This document shows positions 25,601-35,082 of a stretch of 64,000 bases of DNA, in pieces. A model generated the notes under the pieces. It had not been told where the DNA came from. It searched no databases and was given only the letters and a program-made list of their open reading frames with translations. Position numbers and translations under genes: made by a program. Position 1 is the stretch's first letter; each line of letters begins with the position of its first letter. Source of the stretch: an uncultured Lacinutrix sp. (lineage in GTDB: Bacteria > Bacteroidota > Bacteroidia > Flavobacteriales > Flavobacteriaceae); NCBI RefSeq assembly GCF_947500605.1, contig NZ_CANMSJ010000002.1, positions 1 to 64,000 on the forward strand. The letters are read 5' to 3'.

Positions 25601-28600
25601 TTATTTGTTCTAAAAGCTCTAGAGGTAGATCTATTTCATTTACTGTAGGCCATAATGCAGCACTACTTGTTCCTGTAGAAACTTGTAATGGCACTTCAAT
25701 CTGGTAGTAGTTTTCGGTTAAATCGTTACCCATTCTAATAAAACCAACTAAATCTTTATCAGCTAAGCCTGGTAAATCTCCATCTTCGGCATGCATAAAC
25801 ATTCTAAGACGCTTATACTGTCTCATATCTACGCTAATATTTTTATAAACAGCTCTAGAATCTTTTGGTTCTAAATCGCAAACATTAACAACAAGAGATT
25901 GTTCGTTCTGATCTATTATAGAGTTATTATTATTTAATCGCTCTGGCTCAATACCTGGAGGAGACTCGTAACTACCATCATTTTCTTGAGAACTTATTAC
26001 TCCAACGGTAAATTCTGTATCATCAAAATTTGGTGATGTTGGACCTCCATTTAATGCTAATTGGTAACGTCTCCAATCGCTTCGTACTAAATCTAATGTT
26101 CCAAAACGGAACGTTGTTTGTTCTGTAAAACCACTTAAGTACATACGTGCAAAACGAATAGAACGTAAATCTGTAATTCCATTTTTAGCCACTACATGAT
26201 CCCCTTGAACGGGTACTCTAAATTGGTACCAACGTACTTGTTCTGTATCTCCATTTGGTAACTCTCTTGATCGTAATTTTACATCTTTTATAAACTCACC
26301 AATTGGATTTCCTGGAACAACTTCGTCTGGACTATTTAATGGTAAATTTTGACGTGTTAGCTCTAATTCATATTCAAAATAACTATCGATAGTATTCATC
26401 GTGTTATCTCTATTTATATCTTCAACATCTGGCTGTGTTGTAGAACCTCTATTTGTATCGCTAAAAGTATCTGGAGAATTTCCTTGTACATTATTATAAC
26501 GCTTATAACGCTCTAATACATCTCCTTCTGCACTTAAGTAATATTGATAATTATCTGCAGATGGATCTTCTAAACCACTAAACGTTGGGAAATTAACACC
26601 TTCTTCTGCATCGTTATAACCATCGAAACCAACATCTTGATTTGTACGCTCTTCTCCTGTAGAATCGAACGCATATATTAACGCTTGATTTAATGGCACT
26701 ACAGTATTGTATGTTGTTGTTGGTAATAAACTTATGTTTCCATCTGCCGGTAATCCGTTTTCGTATTGCTTTCTACCATCACGAAGAACATCTTCAGAAA
26801 TACTTCCTAAATTAAATACCAGTTTTCCACCTGGATTAGTTGCATTCTCTTGAAATGGATCTTGCATCCAAAACTCAATATACTCTACATTTGATTGTTC
26901 GAAGTCTGTAGATGTTAATTGTCTTGTAATTCCCGCCCAACCGTTACTTGGTGTTATTAATGTATTACCATCGGAAGATAAGTTAGTATCACTAAAATTA
27001 TACGGCCCTCTTTCTGTTGGATAATAGGTTAAATCTAGAGTATTTAAAACCGAAGTTTGTCCTTGCGCTATATCTTGTTCTGGAAATAATTCTTGTACAA
27101 ATACACGAGAGGTGTAAATATCTGAGACATCGTCATCGTCAATTCCTGTTGGTCTTTGACCTCCATAAAATATAGGATCGATAGTATACCAGTTTAACAA
27201 TGCTCTATCGTAACCATTTTCAAAACCATCTACATCGTTAGCAGTAGTTCCATTTAGTCCTAAAGGTCTACTTGATAGTCTCCATGATTGTGCAGATTTT
27301 AAATCTATACCATTCTGGCTACCTTCAAAATCATCAATATATGCAGTTGCTTCTCCATTTAAATCTGTTCCTTTTGGTGCTCCAGGCATTAAATAAGCAA
27401 ACTCACCACTAACAGATAAATTAGATGGTGCATCTGTATCTATATTTGGTAACTTGTTCGCTAACCTTGTAAAGAAAGGAACTTCTGTAGAGTAATTACC
27501 ATTAAAACCTAGTATTGTATTATTAATTGGCTCACTATTATAGTTAGCTTTTTGAGTAATTGGTCTTTCGTTTAAATTAACATAAGTAGCACCAATTAAA
27601 AATTTATCGTTAAACTGATGTTCTACATTTATACCCGTGTAACGTTTTGTTTGCTGACCAAATATTGAGTTATTTTCGGTTGTTACTTGTATTGGTGTAT
27701 TCGATGCTTTTAAAGCTTCGTCTAAAATCTGTACACGACCTAATTGGTAATTTACGGTATAATCGACACCTTCTACAAGCACACGTCCGCCTGCGGTTAC
27801 TTTTACAGAACCTCTAGGCACATTAAAACCTCCAATTGCAATACCGTCTCCACCTTGAGATTTATATCGTCCTTTTATTTGAAACTTGTTTTTTTCAACT
27901 TCGTCTAAAGCAGCAGTTTTTGTTGCTTTATAAAGTATATCGTAAACATATTTTTCTTGATTTGGGTTCGTTGTATAAACATCAGACTCATAATCAAAAG
28001 CATTGTTTCCTGGGTTACCATCATTATCTAAAACATCGAATAAATAACGACCAAAAGGTTCGACCTTTGTAAATACTATTTTTCCGTTTTCCGGAATTAC
28101 AGTAATACCACTAACAAAATCGAAAAAACCATCACCATTGGTTTGCGGATCGTTGTTATAATTTAACCTATCTAAATTGAATAAACGTAGTAATGTAGTC
28201 TTTTCAATATAATCGTCTAGAGGAGTATTACTTGTAATAGGATTACCATTAATATCTACACCAAAAGTTCCACCTTCTGGACTAATAAAGTTTAAAGGCG
28301 TCGATTCGTTATAAAAGATATTTAATTTAAAATCTTCTTGACTTAATTGATAAGCTCCCGTATCGTAAATATTCTTCATCATTAAATCCCAAATTGGTTG
28401 AGATACAGATGTAATACTACTTTTAAGTAATTTAAGAATTAAATTATTGTTTGTTACGTTTGTTACTTCATTATCACCATTTGTTTCTACGGTAGTTGCG
28501 CCAATACCATCGTTAGCAAATTCACCAACTTGAAACACCTGACCTCCCACTGTATATTGGAAAGCTACGGCTAAAACTTCATCATTGTTTAAACGTTGAT

Positions 28601-29957
28601 TTAACGAAATATAACCCAATTGGGTGTTAATAATATATTCTTGACCTTCTTGTAATTTTCTTGTATTCTCTAGTTTTGCATAATCGAAACCTTCGTTAAA
28701 ACCAGAAACTAATATCCCAGATTGCACTGTTGCAATATCTCTAATTGCATCTGTAATTTGCGAACCTGGTCCACCAATATTTGTAGGATCTAAACGGTTA
28801 TTAGCATTGTCTGGAAAAGCACCTGGACCAGCAGTAACTACTACACCAGAATTTCCAATAACTGCAGATTCTCCAAGATCTTGAAGTGCTACTATATTTC
28901 TTACATTCTCTGTTCTATTACTTCTATTTGTCACCCATACTTCTGCTCTTGTAATTTGAACATTTGTATTAATAAAAGGATAGTTTTCTAAAGACTTATC
29001 ATAATTCTCACGGAAATACTGTGCTAAGAAAAAGTGACGATTCTCATCGTAATCACGAATAAAGAAATCGAATTCGTCTAATGTTCCACCACCTTGTGCG
29101 ACTACAGAACGTGTATCAGATTTTTGTTCAGAAAACACAGCAGTAACTGTTGTTTTACCAAACTGTAATTTTGTTTTTACACCAAATAAACTTTGCGCTC
29201 CTGAAATAAGAGAACTGTTTAATGGCATACTTACATTACCTACTTCTAACTTTTGAAGTATAGAATCTTCACCTCCACCAAACGTAGGATCGTATTCTAA
29301 CTTTACTAATTGTTGAAAATCGAAACTTGCTTCAGTATCATAATTTGCAGTAACTTGAAGTCTTTCTCCAACTTTACCTAGTAAACTCAAACTAATTCTC
29401 TGGTCGAAATCGAAAGTAAAATTACTTCTATTTCTAGGTGAAAATGATGGATTATCCTGCTTTGTAAACAAAACTCCTAAATCCATTTCTAAAGATCCTT
29501 GAGGTACAACTTCTATGGTATTTCCGCCAAATATAGATTCGAAAAAACCAGAGTTTACATAAAACTCTGGCAATAAATTCTTTTTAGCTTCTTCAGAATT
29601 TTCTTTTTTTCCATCGAAAGCATCTATTTTATCTTGGTAGTAACCTTTTAAGTTCTCTTTAAACACCAGGTCTTGATACTCTTTTGGTGTTAATATAATT
29701 GGATAATTAATATTAAAATTACCAATAGATTCTGTGTAAACATAGCGATCTGTTTGGGGATCATAAGTATACTTAGAAGTAATACTATTAGGATTCGCCA
29801 TTTCAATATTTCCAAAACTAAACCCTGTTTTTGTAGAATCGCTTTCTACTGTTGGATCTGGATCTTGAGCGAAAGCACTAAGTGACAACAAGAACGTTAG
29901 AACTGTTAATACACTTTGTTTAATCGATTTATAAAAGTATAGGTTAGTTGTATTCAA
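22659..29957 (-). CDS. sprA: Type IX secretion system outer-membrane translocon SprA
   Basis: SprA forms the very large outer-membrane barrel through which type IX cargo leaves the cell and is needed for gliding in Flavobacterium johnsoniae. The product has 2432 residues, close to the known length of about 2400. It has a signal peptide ending SLSAFAQ, an N-terminal region with ITSKYTYDPQTDRYVYTESI, repeated strand segments (LFGVKTKLQFGKTTVTAVFS, YLMPGAPKGTDLNGEATAYI, FNELRLSDMDNQGGWAAIMN) and a C-terminal strand ending RSGFTLRYNFGN. No ATG is available: the frame begins at TTG (29957), between a TAG 6 bases upstream and the signal sequence. It starts 6 bases after the ruvA stop, so it is translationally linked to ruvA. 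Confidence 0.95.
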   Translation of the reverse strand: MNTTNLYFYKSIKQSVLTVLTFLLSLSAFAQDPDPTVESDSTKTGFSFGNIEMANPNSITSKYTYDPQTDRYVYTESIGNFNINYPIILTPKEYQDLVFKENLKGYYQDKIDAFDGKKENSEEAKKNLLPEFYVNSGFFESIFGGNTIEVVPQGSLEMDLGVLFTKQDNPSFSPRNRSNFTFDFDQRISLSLLGKVGERLQVTANYDTEASFDFQQLVKLEYDPTFGGGEDSILQKLEVGNVSMPLNSSLISGAQSLFGVKTKLQFGKTTVTAVFSEQKSDTRSVVAQGGGTLDEFDFFIRDYDENRHFFLAQYFRENYDKSLENYPFINTNVQITRAEVWVTNRSNRTENVRNIVALQDLGESAVIGNSGVVVTAGPGAFPDNANNRLDPTNIGGPGSQITDAIRDIATVQSGILVSGFNEGFDYAKLENTRKLQEGQEYIINTQLGYISLNQRLNNDEVLAVAFQYTVGGQVFQVGEFANDGIGATTVETNGDNEVTNVTNNNLILKLLKSSITSVSQPIWDLMMKNIYDTGAYQLSQEDFKLNIFYNESTPLNFISPEGGTFGVDINGNPITSNTPLDDYIEKTTLLRLFNLDRLNYNNDPQTNGDGFFDFVSGITVIPENGKIVFTKVEPFGRYLFDVLDNDGNPGNNAFDYESDVYTTNPNQEKYVYDILYKATKTAALDEVEKNKFQIKGRYKSQGGDGIAIGGFNVPRGSVKVTAGGRVLVEGVDYTVNYQLGRVQILDEALKASNTPIQVTTENNSIFGQQTKRYTGINVEHQFNDKFLIGATYVNLNERPITQKANYNSEPINNTILGFNGNYSTEVPFFTRLANKLPNIDTDAPSNLSVSGEFAYLMPGAPKGTDLNGEATAYIDDFEGSQNGIDLKSAQSWRLSSRPLGLNGTTANDVDGFENGYDRALLNWYTIDPIFYGGQRPTGIDDDDVSDIYTSRVFVQELFPEQDIAQGQTSVLNTLDLTYYPTERGPYNFSDTNLSSDGNTLITPSNGWAGITRQLTSTDFEQSNVEYIEFWMQDPFQENATNPGGKLVFNLGSISEDVLRDGRKQYENGLPADGNISLLPTTTYNTVVPLNQALIYAFDSTGEERTNQDVGFDGYNDAEEGVNFPTFSGLEDPSADNYQYYLSAEGDVLERYKRYNNVQGNSPDTFSDTNRGSTTQPDVEDINRDNTMNTIDSYFEYELELTRQNLPLNSPDEVVPGNPIGEFIKDVKLRSRELPNGDTEQVRWYQFRVPVQGDHVVAKNGITDLRSIRFARMYLSGFTEQTTFRFGTLDLVRSDWRRYQLALNGGPTSPNFDDTEFTVGVISSQENDGSYESPPGIEPERLNNNNSIIDQNEQSLVVNVCDLEPKDSRAVYKNISVDMRQYKRLRMFMHAEDGDLPGLADKDLVGFIRMGNDLTENYYQIEVPLQVSTGTSSAALWPTVNEIDLPLELLEQIKSLGISNGTLANADATFYDVVNGQPIEIASTSQYENYVLGQTRLAIKGNPNFGAVRTLMVGVKNGSNNTQCGEVWFNELRLSDMDNQGGWAAIMNIDTNFADFANVSATGRMSTAGFGSVDQGPQERSREDVKQYDVVTNVNIGQLLPKKWGVQLPFNYGQGVELITPEYDEQYKDLKLQNRIDAAETAEEKDNIREQSEEYTKRRSINFIGVKKIRTGESKPSFYDVENLTFNHSYNKVEHRDFEIERSIDKQVRTGASYAFNFQPKVFEPFKKKDSLFTGKYWKLLKDFNLNLLPSSIAINSDIKRQFNSQRFREVELGGNNIGLEELYRRNYNFDFQSTVNWNLTKSLSFNFAVANNNIVRNYFKDNIVNGEQDPSLDVWDGYFDVGDANRRSQTLGINYEIPFSKFPALDFVKATYSYQGLYQWQKGSDLFGDLVADDGITYDLGNSISNGNTHNINSTLDMRKFYKYIGLKKKRVAKSNGKVSRNAKAGPPGIPNKEEGKKKAEAKKKSGVGTGIANFGIGILTSVKRIQANYSENNGTYLPGFTDTPGFISTSKPTFGYTLGSQKDIRDVAARNGWLTVFPDFNQQYTKNHTKQLDLSANLEPLNDLKIDLVATRTYAENYTENYRIENDEYISLTPNVFGNFNVSTFTLPTAFGNSDEISSEAFDTFRENRLTIARRLAAEKGVDLSNQDNFEGTDLNGYPKGFGKTSQAVLLPAFLSAYTGQNAEKTKLGAFRNVPIPNWDLKYTGLMKFKWFKQRFKRLSLSHGYRSSYTINQFRTNLDFNGIDYSAPYDFQPSDDLDQAGNYKNSELYSNINLTELFSPLIKVDMEMKNSIIVGAEIRKDRLLSLSFDNNLMTEIQGKEYALKLGYRFKDVRIKTKLAGPKKSIVSDLLMEANLSVRDNKTIIRYLDLENNQITNGQTIYGLKYNANYAFSQNLTGIFYFDYTFSEYAISTAFPQTTIRSGFTLRYNFGN

Positions 29958-29963
29958 AATCTA

Positions 29964-30545
29964 CTATAATTTTTTTAAAGCTTGTTTAATTATGGCTTCT
30001 ACGCTAGCCTCTGGTTCGGATACAACAATTTTATCCACCACACGCTCTGCTTGTTTTTTGGCAAAACCAAGCACTTCTAATGCAGATAACGCTTCATCTT
30101 TGTTGGTATTGCTTCTATTAACAGAAACTTCGTCAATATCGTAAATTTTAATGATTTTATCTTTTAAATCAATAATTACACGTTGCGCTGTTTTTACACC
30201 AATTCCTTTTATAGATTGAATAAGCGCAACATCCTCTGTAGCAATTCCTTCACGAATTTGCTTTGGAGTTAGAGACGAGAGCATAGTTCGTGCTGTATTA
30301 GTGCCAATTCCGCTAACAGAAATAAGTAGCCTAAACACTTCTCGCTCTCCTTTAGTTACAAAACCGTAAAGACTGTGAGAATCTTCTTTTACTTGAAGAT
30401 GCGTATACAATTGTATGCTTTCTCCCTCAGGAATTTGAGAAAATGTGTTCAAAGAAATATTTAACAAATAACCAACACCGTTACAATCTATAACAACATC
30501 AGTTGGATTTTTCTCCACCAATTTTCCCTTAATATGTGTAATCAT
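29964..30545 (-). CDS. ruvA: Holliday junction branch migration protein RuvA
   Basis: RuvA binds four-way junctions and positions RuvB motors. The 193-residue sequence starts MITHIKGKLVEKNPTDVVID, the OB-fold domain I, contains the paired helix-hairpin-helix motifs of domain II (LLISVSGIGTNTARTMLSS and LIQSIKGIGVKTAQRVIIDL, about 73-127) and a C-terminal domain III (ALSALEVLGFAKKQAERVVD) that contacts RuvB. A TACATTTG box at 30568-30575 is the likely -7 element. It is followed immediately by sprA, an order known in other flavobacteria. Confidence 0.96.
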   Translation of the reverse strand: MITHIKGKLVEKNPTDVVIDCNGVGYLLNISLNTFSQIPEGESIQLYTHLQVKEDSHSLYGFVTKGEREVFRLLISVSGIGTNTARTMLSSLTPKQIREGIATEDVALIQSIKGIGVKTAQRVIIDLKDKIIKIYDIDEVSVNRSNTNKDEALSALEVLGFAKKQAERVVDKIVVSEPEASVEAIIKQALKKL

Positions 30546-30596
30546 CTACGGTTTCTTCTTAAGATTTCAAATGTAATAAAATTCTCGGACTAAAAA

Positions 30597-32894
30597 TTAT
30601 TCGCTTTTTTGGCGTGTTAATGCCTCTTTATCTTTCTGTTGTGCATCTATTACTGCTATTGCAGTCATATTTACAATTTCGTCCACACTTGCATCTAATT
30701 GAAGAATATGAACAGGTTTACGTAATCCCATCATAATTGGACCAATAGACTCTGCTTTATTCAACTCTTTTAACAATTTATATGTAATGTTTGCAGACTC
30801 TAAATTTGGAAAAATAAGTGTATTTACTTTATGTCCGCATAATTTTGAAAATGGAAAAATAGACTGAAGCATTTTACTGTTTAAAGCAAAGTCTGTTTGT
30901 AACTCTCCATCTACTAATAAATCTGGATGTCTATTATGTAAATAAGAAACTGCTTCGCGAACTTTAGTAGCTGTTTGGTCTTTTGATGATCCAAAGTTTG
31001 AATAACTAGTCATTGCCATTACTGGTTTTAGACCGAACATTTTCACTACTCCAGATGTCATTTGAGCAATTTTTATTAAATCTTTAGCTGAAGGATTAAT
31101 GTTTATAGAAGTATCACTTAAAAACATTGGTCCACGCTCCGTCATCATTACATTGGTAGTCGCAATTCTAGTAGAACCAGGTGCTAAACCAATTAGCTCT
31201 AACATTGGTTTTACAACTTGTGGGTAACTACGAGAATACCCTGAAATTAAAGCATCGGCATCACCTTCGTTCACCATCATGGCTGCAAAATAGTTACGCT
31301 CTCTCATTAATTTTTGAGCTTCTAATAAAGTTACTCCTCTACGCTTACGTTGCTTCCAGTATACTGTTGCATATTTGTTTTTTTGCTCTACTTGCTCATC
31401 AGACTTTGGATCTATAATTTGAACATCGGCATCAAACTCTAATTCTTCTTTTAATCTTTCAATTTCATCTTTTCTTCCTAATAAAATAGGAATTGCGATA
31501 CCTTCGTCATGCACTATTTGTGCTGCTTTAAGTACATCTATGTGGTCTGCTTCTGCATAAACAACACGTCTTGGGCTTATTTTAGCTCTATTTAATAAAA
31601 GTCTAACAATTTTATTATCATTCCCTAAACGCTCAAGCAAGCTATCTCTATACTTTTCCCAATCTTCAATGGGCTCTAAAGCAACGCCACTTTCCATAGC
31701 TGCTTTTGCAACTGCAGGAGGTACTTCGGCAATTAGCCTTGGATCGAAAGGTTTTGGTATAATATATTCTTTACCAAAAGTTAACCTTGTTTCGTCGTAT
31801 GCAATATTTACCTGTTCTGGCACTGGTTCTTTTGCTAATTTAGCTAAAGCCATAACTGCTGCCATTTTCATAGCTTCGTTAATTTTAGTTGCGCGAACAT
31901 CTAATGCACCACGGAAAATAAAAGGAAAACCAAGTACGTTATTTACTTGATTAGGATGATCGCTACGACCTGTAGCCATAATAATATCATCTCTAGTATC
32001 TACTGCTAATTGGTATTGAATTTCTGGGTCTGGATTCGCCATTGCAAAAACAATAGGGTTCTTAGCCATTACCAATAACATAGCTGGAGTTACAATATCT
32101 GAAGTCGATAAACCTACAAAAACGTCGGCATCTTTCATGGCTTCATCTAATGTGTCTATTTTTCTATGTGTTGCAAATTCTGCTTTTTGAGATGTAAGAT
32201 TATCTCTGTCGTCTCTAATAACACCTTTACTATCTAGCATAACAACGTTTTCACGTTTTGCGCCAAATGCCAAATATAATCGTGTACAAGAAATAGCAGC
32301 TGCTCCTGCTCCACTTACTACTATTTTTGCATCTTCAATCTTTTTTTCTGAAAGCTCTAATGCATTTAATAAAGCAGCGGCCGAAATAATTGCAGTACCA
32401 TGTTGGTCGTCATGCATTACAGGAATATCTAATTCCTCTTTTAAACGTCTTTCGATTTCAAAAGCTTCAGGTGCTTTTATATCTTCAAGGTTAATACCAC
32501 CAAAAGTTGGTGCTATCATCTTTACTGTTTGTATAAATTCTTCAATATCTTCTGTACCGACTTCAATATCGAAAACATCGATGTCTGCAAATATTTTAAA
32601 AAGTAAACCTTTACCTTCCATTACTGGCTTTGAGGCTTCAGGTCCTATATTACCTAAACCTAAAACAGCAGTTCCGTTAGAAATAACAGCAACTAAGTTT
32701 CCTTTTGCTGTGTATTTATAAACATTATTAACATCTTTTGCTATCTCTAAACATGGCTCTGCTACACCTGGAGAATAGGCTAATGCCAGATCTCTTTGAC
32801 TTGCGTATTTTTTTGTTGGTACAACTTTTATCTTTCCTGGAGTAGGCTTAGCGTGATATACTAAGGCTTCTCTTCTTTTGCTTTGTTTGCTCAT
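30597..32894 (-). CDS. maeB: NADP-dependent malic enzyme with C-terminal phosphotransacetylase-like domain
   Basis: This 765-residue protein is the large MaeB-type malic enzyme, converting malate to pyruvate and CO2 with NADP. The malic domain shows SQRDLALAYSPGVAEPCLEI and MHDDQHGTAIISAAALLNAL; the Rossmann motif VVSGAGAAAISCTRLYLAFG is near residue 193. From about residue 430 the chain becomes a phosphate acetyltransferase-like domain (MERGPMFLSDTSININPSAK, HKVNTLIFPNLESANITYKL), which in the family is regulatory, sensing acetyl-CoA, and not catalytic. A TACATTTG box at 32918-32925 is the likely -7 element. It appears to be a single-gene transcript. Confidence 0.95.
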   Translation of the reverse strand: MSKQSKRREALVYHAKPTPGKIKVVPTKKYASQRDLALAYSPGVAEPCLEIAKDVNNVYKYTAKGNLVAVISNGTAVLGLGNIGPEASKPVMEGKGLLFKIFADIDVFDIEVGTEDIEEFIQTVKMIAPTFGGINLEDIKAPEAFEIERRLKEELDIPVMHDDQHGTAIISAAALLNALELSEKKIEDAKIVVSGAGAAAISCTRLYLAFGAKRENVVMLDSKGVIRDDRDNLTSQKAEFATHRKIDTLDEAMKDADVFVGLSTSDIVTPAMLLVMAKNPIVFAMANPDPEIQYQLAVDTRDDIIMATGRSDHPNQVNNVLGFPFIFRGALDVRATKINEAMKMAAVMALAKLAKEPVPEQVNIAYDETRLTFGKEYIIPKPFDPRLIAEVPPAVAKAAMESGVALEPIEDWEKYRDSLLERLGNDNKIVRLLLNRAKISPRRVVYAEADHIDVLKAAQIVHDEGIAIPILLGRKDEIERLKEELEFDADVQIIDPKSDEQVEQKNKYATVYWKQRKRRGVTLLEAQKLMRERNYFAAMMVNEGDADALISGYSRSYPQVVKPMLELIGLAPGSTRIATTNVMMTERGPMFLSDTSININPSAKDLIKIAQMTSGVVKMFGLKPVMAMTSYSNFGSSKDQTATKVREAVSYLHNRHPDLLVDGELQTDFALNSKMLQSIFPFSKLCGHKVNTLIFPNLESANITYKLLKELNKAESIGPIMMGLRKPVHILQLDASVDEIVNMTAIAVIDAQQKDKEALTRQKSE

Positions 32895-33081
32895 ATTTTA
32901 GCTTTTACTCTGACATACAAATGTAATCTTTTTGAAAGAAACGTAATGATGAAAAAATAATATCTTCATGGTGTAAATATTAAATTATTTTCTAACGTTT
33001 TTCTTCTTCATTTAGACATAACTAAGTTATTAAAAAGAAGTCACTAGACATATTACACTTTTTTTGATTCTTAAAAAACCT

Positions 33082-33117
33082 AAAAGGGCTTAACAATAAT
33101 TATTGTTAAGCCCTTTT
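33082..33117 (-). terminator. Intrinsic terminator after the lipoprotein gene
   Basis: A perfect 36-base palindrome with core GGGCTTAACAATAA and flanking A and T runs, 26 bases past the stop of the gene at 33144. It can act in both directions, but only the minus strand has a gene ending here. Confidence 0.88.
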
Positions 33118-33143
33118 TATATTTAAATACTTCTGTTTAAATA

Positions 33144-34046
33144 TTATTCTAATATTATAGCTCCTTCTGGTTTTGAAAAGAATCCTTCTTCTACTGTTGG
33201 TGAAAAACTAATATCACTCACGTCTATTTTGGTGATATATTCACCTAAACCATCCTTATCATTAGTAGACCAATAAGTTTTAAAACCTGTTGCAAAAACA
33301 ATACCGTTTACTGTTGTAGTTCCTTGAGTAACCGTTATTTTTTCTGGAGCATGACCACCATTTGGAAAATACTTTGGGTAAGAAACAATATACTTAAAAG
33401 CCGTTACTAAATTAGTTTTTGCGTTTACATATAAAATATAATAATCGTCTGGAGCAGAACCAACACCAGCACTATATGTTGCTTTAATTACTTTTTGATT
33501 TCCTCCTTGAAATTCAGTCTCTGGTAATAACTCTAAATTTACACCTTCTCCATCTAAAACAAAAGGATGACCAGAAAAGTATAATGGTGTTAAAGCCCAA
33601 AATTTAGTATCGTATTCAAAAGAAGTACTATCCTTAGCTTTTACCCAAGCCTCTTCTCCATCCCATCCAAAAATAGAGCTTGGATCTGTAATACTATTAT
33701 GTCTTGCTTTATTACTCCAAGTATCTATAGTTTGGTAAGAGTTTCTAATACCTTTACCATTTACAGGTTGGTAATTAAACTGTAAAGAGAAATATCCATT
33801 TCCATACCATTTATCTAAACCTCCATGAGCTTCCATTGCACTCCATAAAACTTTACCAGCATCTGTTGCATTAAGCTTTTTATTAGCAGCCTCTACTCTT
33901 TCTTGAATCCAAGAATCTGGAATATTATATTGATTTTCTGCTATTTCTATATCCTCTATAATATTTGTTTCTTCTTTAGTTGATTGCTTACATGCAACAA
34001 TACTTAAAACTAAAAATAGACTTAGAAATTTAATTGATGTTTTCAT
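33144..34046 (-). CDS. Lipoprotein of unknown function
   Basis: The 300-residue product begins with a lipoprotein signal (MKTSIKFLSLFLVLSIVAC, lipobox IVAC, Cys19). Residues 60-300 contain many short aromatic strands, for example WYGNGYFSLQFNYQPVNGKG, FGWDGEEAWVKAKD and DDYYILYVNAKTNLVTAFKY. The spacing of strands ending in T-G-x-x-x-Y-W is reminiscent of LolA-like half-barrel proteins that bind lipids, but no motif proves it. It is flanked by maeB and queG and closed by a strong terminator; its own promoter was not found in the 70-base gap upstream. I do not recognise a specific family. Confidence 0.75.
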   Translation of the reverse strand: MKTSIKFLSLFLVLSIVACKQSTKEETNIIEDIEIAENQYNIPDSWIQERVEAANKKLNATDAGKVLWSAMEAHGGLDKWYGNGYFSLQFNYQPVNGKGIRNSYQTIDTWSNKARHNSITDPSSIFGWDGEEAWVKAKDSTSFEYDTKFWALTPLYFSGHPFVLDGEGVNLELLPETEFQGGNQKVIKATYSAGVGSAPDDYYILYVNAKTNLVTAFKYIVSYPKYFPNGGHAPEKITVTQGTTTVNGIVFATGFKTYWSTNDKDGLGEYITKIDVSDISFSPTVEEGFFSKPEGAIILE

Positions 34047-34116
34047 TTTATTATTATCTTTTTAATTAATATTTAAAGGTCGAGATAAATTACCTTTCCT
34101 TTCAATATGGAAAGAA

Positions 34117-35043
34117 TTATTTCAAGAAATTTATATTTCGTTGCAATCCTGAATATTTGGTTCGTTTTACAGCTGATTTTTGAAACACTTTTTTAAAGAC
34201 ATCCTCTGTAATTTCTTCCCAATCCTTCTTTGTCATATCTAATAACTCAGGATGTGGATTAAAAAGTGGTTCGTTGTGTGGTTTTGAGAATTTATTCCAT
34301 GGGCAAATATCTTGGCACACGTCGCAACCAAACATCCAGTCATCAAACTTACCCTTCATTGTGTTAGGTAATTGATCTTTTAGTTCTATTGTAAAGTAAC
34401 TAATACATTTACTACCGTCTACTACATAAGGCTCTGTAATCGCTTGTGTTGGGCAAGCATCTATACAAGCGGTGCATGTTCCACAATGATCTGTTGTTAC
34501 ATGATCGTACTCTAAATCTAAATCTATTATTAGTTCTGCTATAAAATAAAAAGAACCTACGCGTTGCGTTAATAAATTACTGTGTTTGCCTATCCAACCT
34601 AATCCAGATTTTGCTGCCCATGCTTTATCTAAAACTGGTGCAGAATCTACAAATGCTCTTCCACTTACTTCTCCTATTTCATCTTGAATGAAATGTGTCA
34701 GTTCTTTTAATTTAGACTTAATAATATGGTGGTAGTCGTGACCATAAGCATATTTAGACAACTTTGGTGCTTCGGTATCTTTTTGTGTTTCTGAAGGATA
34801 ATAATTAAGCAATAGAGAGATAACACTTTTAGAGTCCTCAACTAGTTTTGTTGGGTCTAAGCGTTTATCGAAATGGTTTGCCATGTAACTCATTTCGCCA
34901 TTCATGTTCTTATTAAGCCAATTTTCTAAACGTGGTGCTTCGACTTCTAAAAATTCAGCTTTACTAATACCACAAGACAAAAAACCGAGGCGTTTAGCTT
35001 CGGTTTTAATAAGACTTGTGTATTTAGCTTTATTATTTATCAT
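34117..35043 (-). CDS. queG: Epoxyqueuosine reductase QueG
   Basis: QueG performs the last step of queuosine synthesis in tRNA, reducing epoxyqueuosine with cobalamin and two 4Fe-4S clusters. The N-terminal cobalamin domain has [10 protein letters not shown] and [14 protein letters not shown]. Residues of the pocket are in [18 protein letters not shown] and in [20 protein letters not shown]. The cluster domain has [16 protein letters not shown] (about 181-196) and a second set in [13 protein letters not shown], with one more Cys in SKCISYF. Length (308 residues) is that of the shorter family members without HEAT repeats. It lies 39 bases downstream of ruvB and may share its transcript. Confidence 0.95.
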   Translation of the reverse strand: MINNKAKYTSLIKTEAKRLGFLSCGISKAEFLEVEAPRLENWLNKNMNGEMSYMANHFDKRLDPTKLVEDSKSVISLLLNYYPSETQKDTEAPKLSKYAYGHDYHHIIKSKLKELTHFIQDEIGEVSGRAFVDSAPVLDKAWAAKSGLGWIGKHSNLLTQRVGSFYFIAELIIDLDLEYDHVTTDHCGTCTACIDACPTQAITEPYVVDGSKCISYFTIELKDQLPNTMKGKFDDWMFGCDVCQDICPWNKFSKPHNEPLFNPHPELLDMTKKDWEEITEDVFKKVFQKSAVKRTKYSGLQRNINFLK

Positions 35044-35082
35044 TTATTATGGATTCCTACCTTCTCGAGAATTACAATAATA

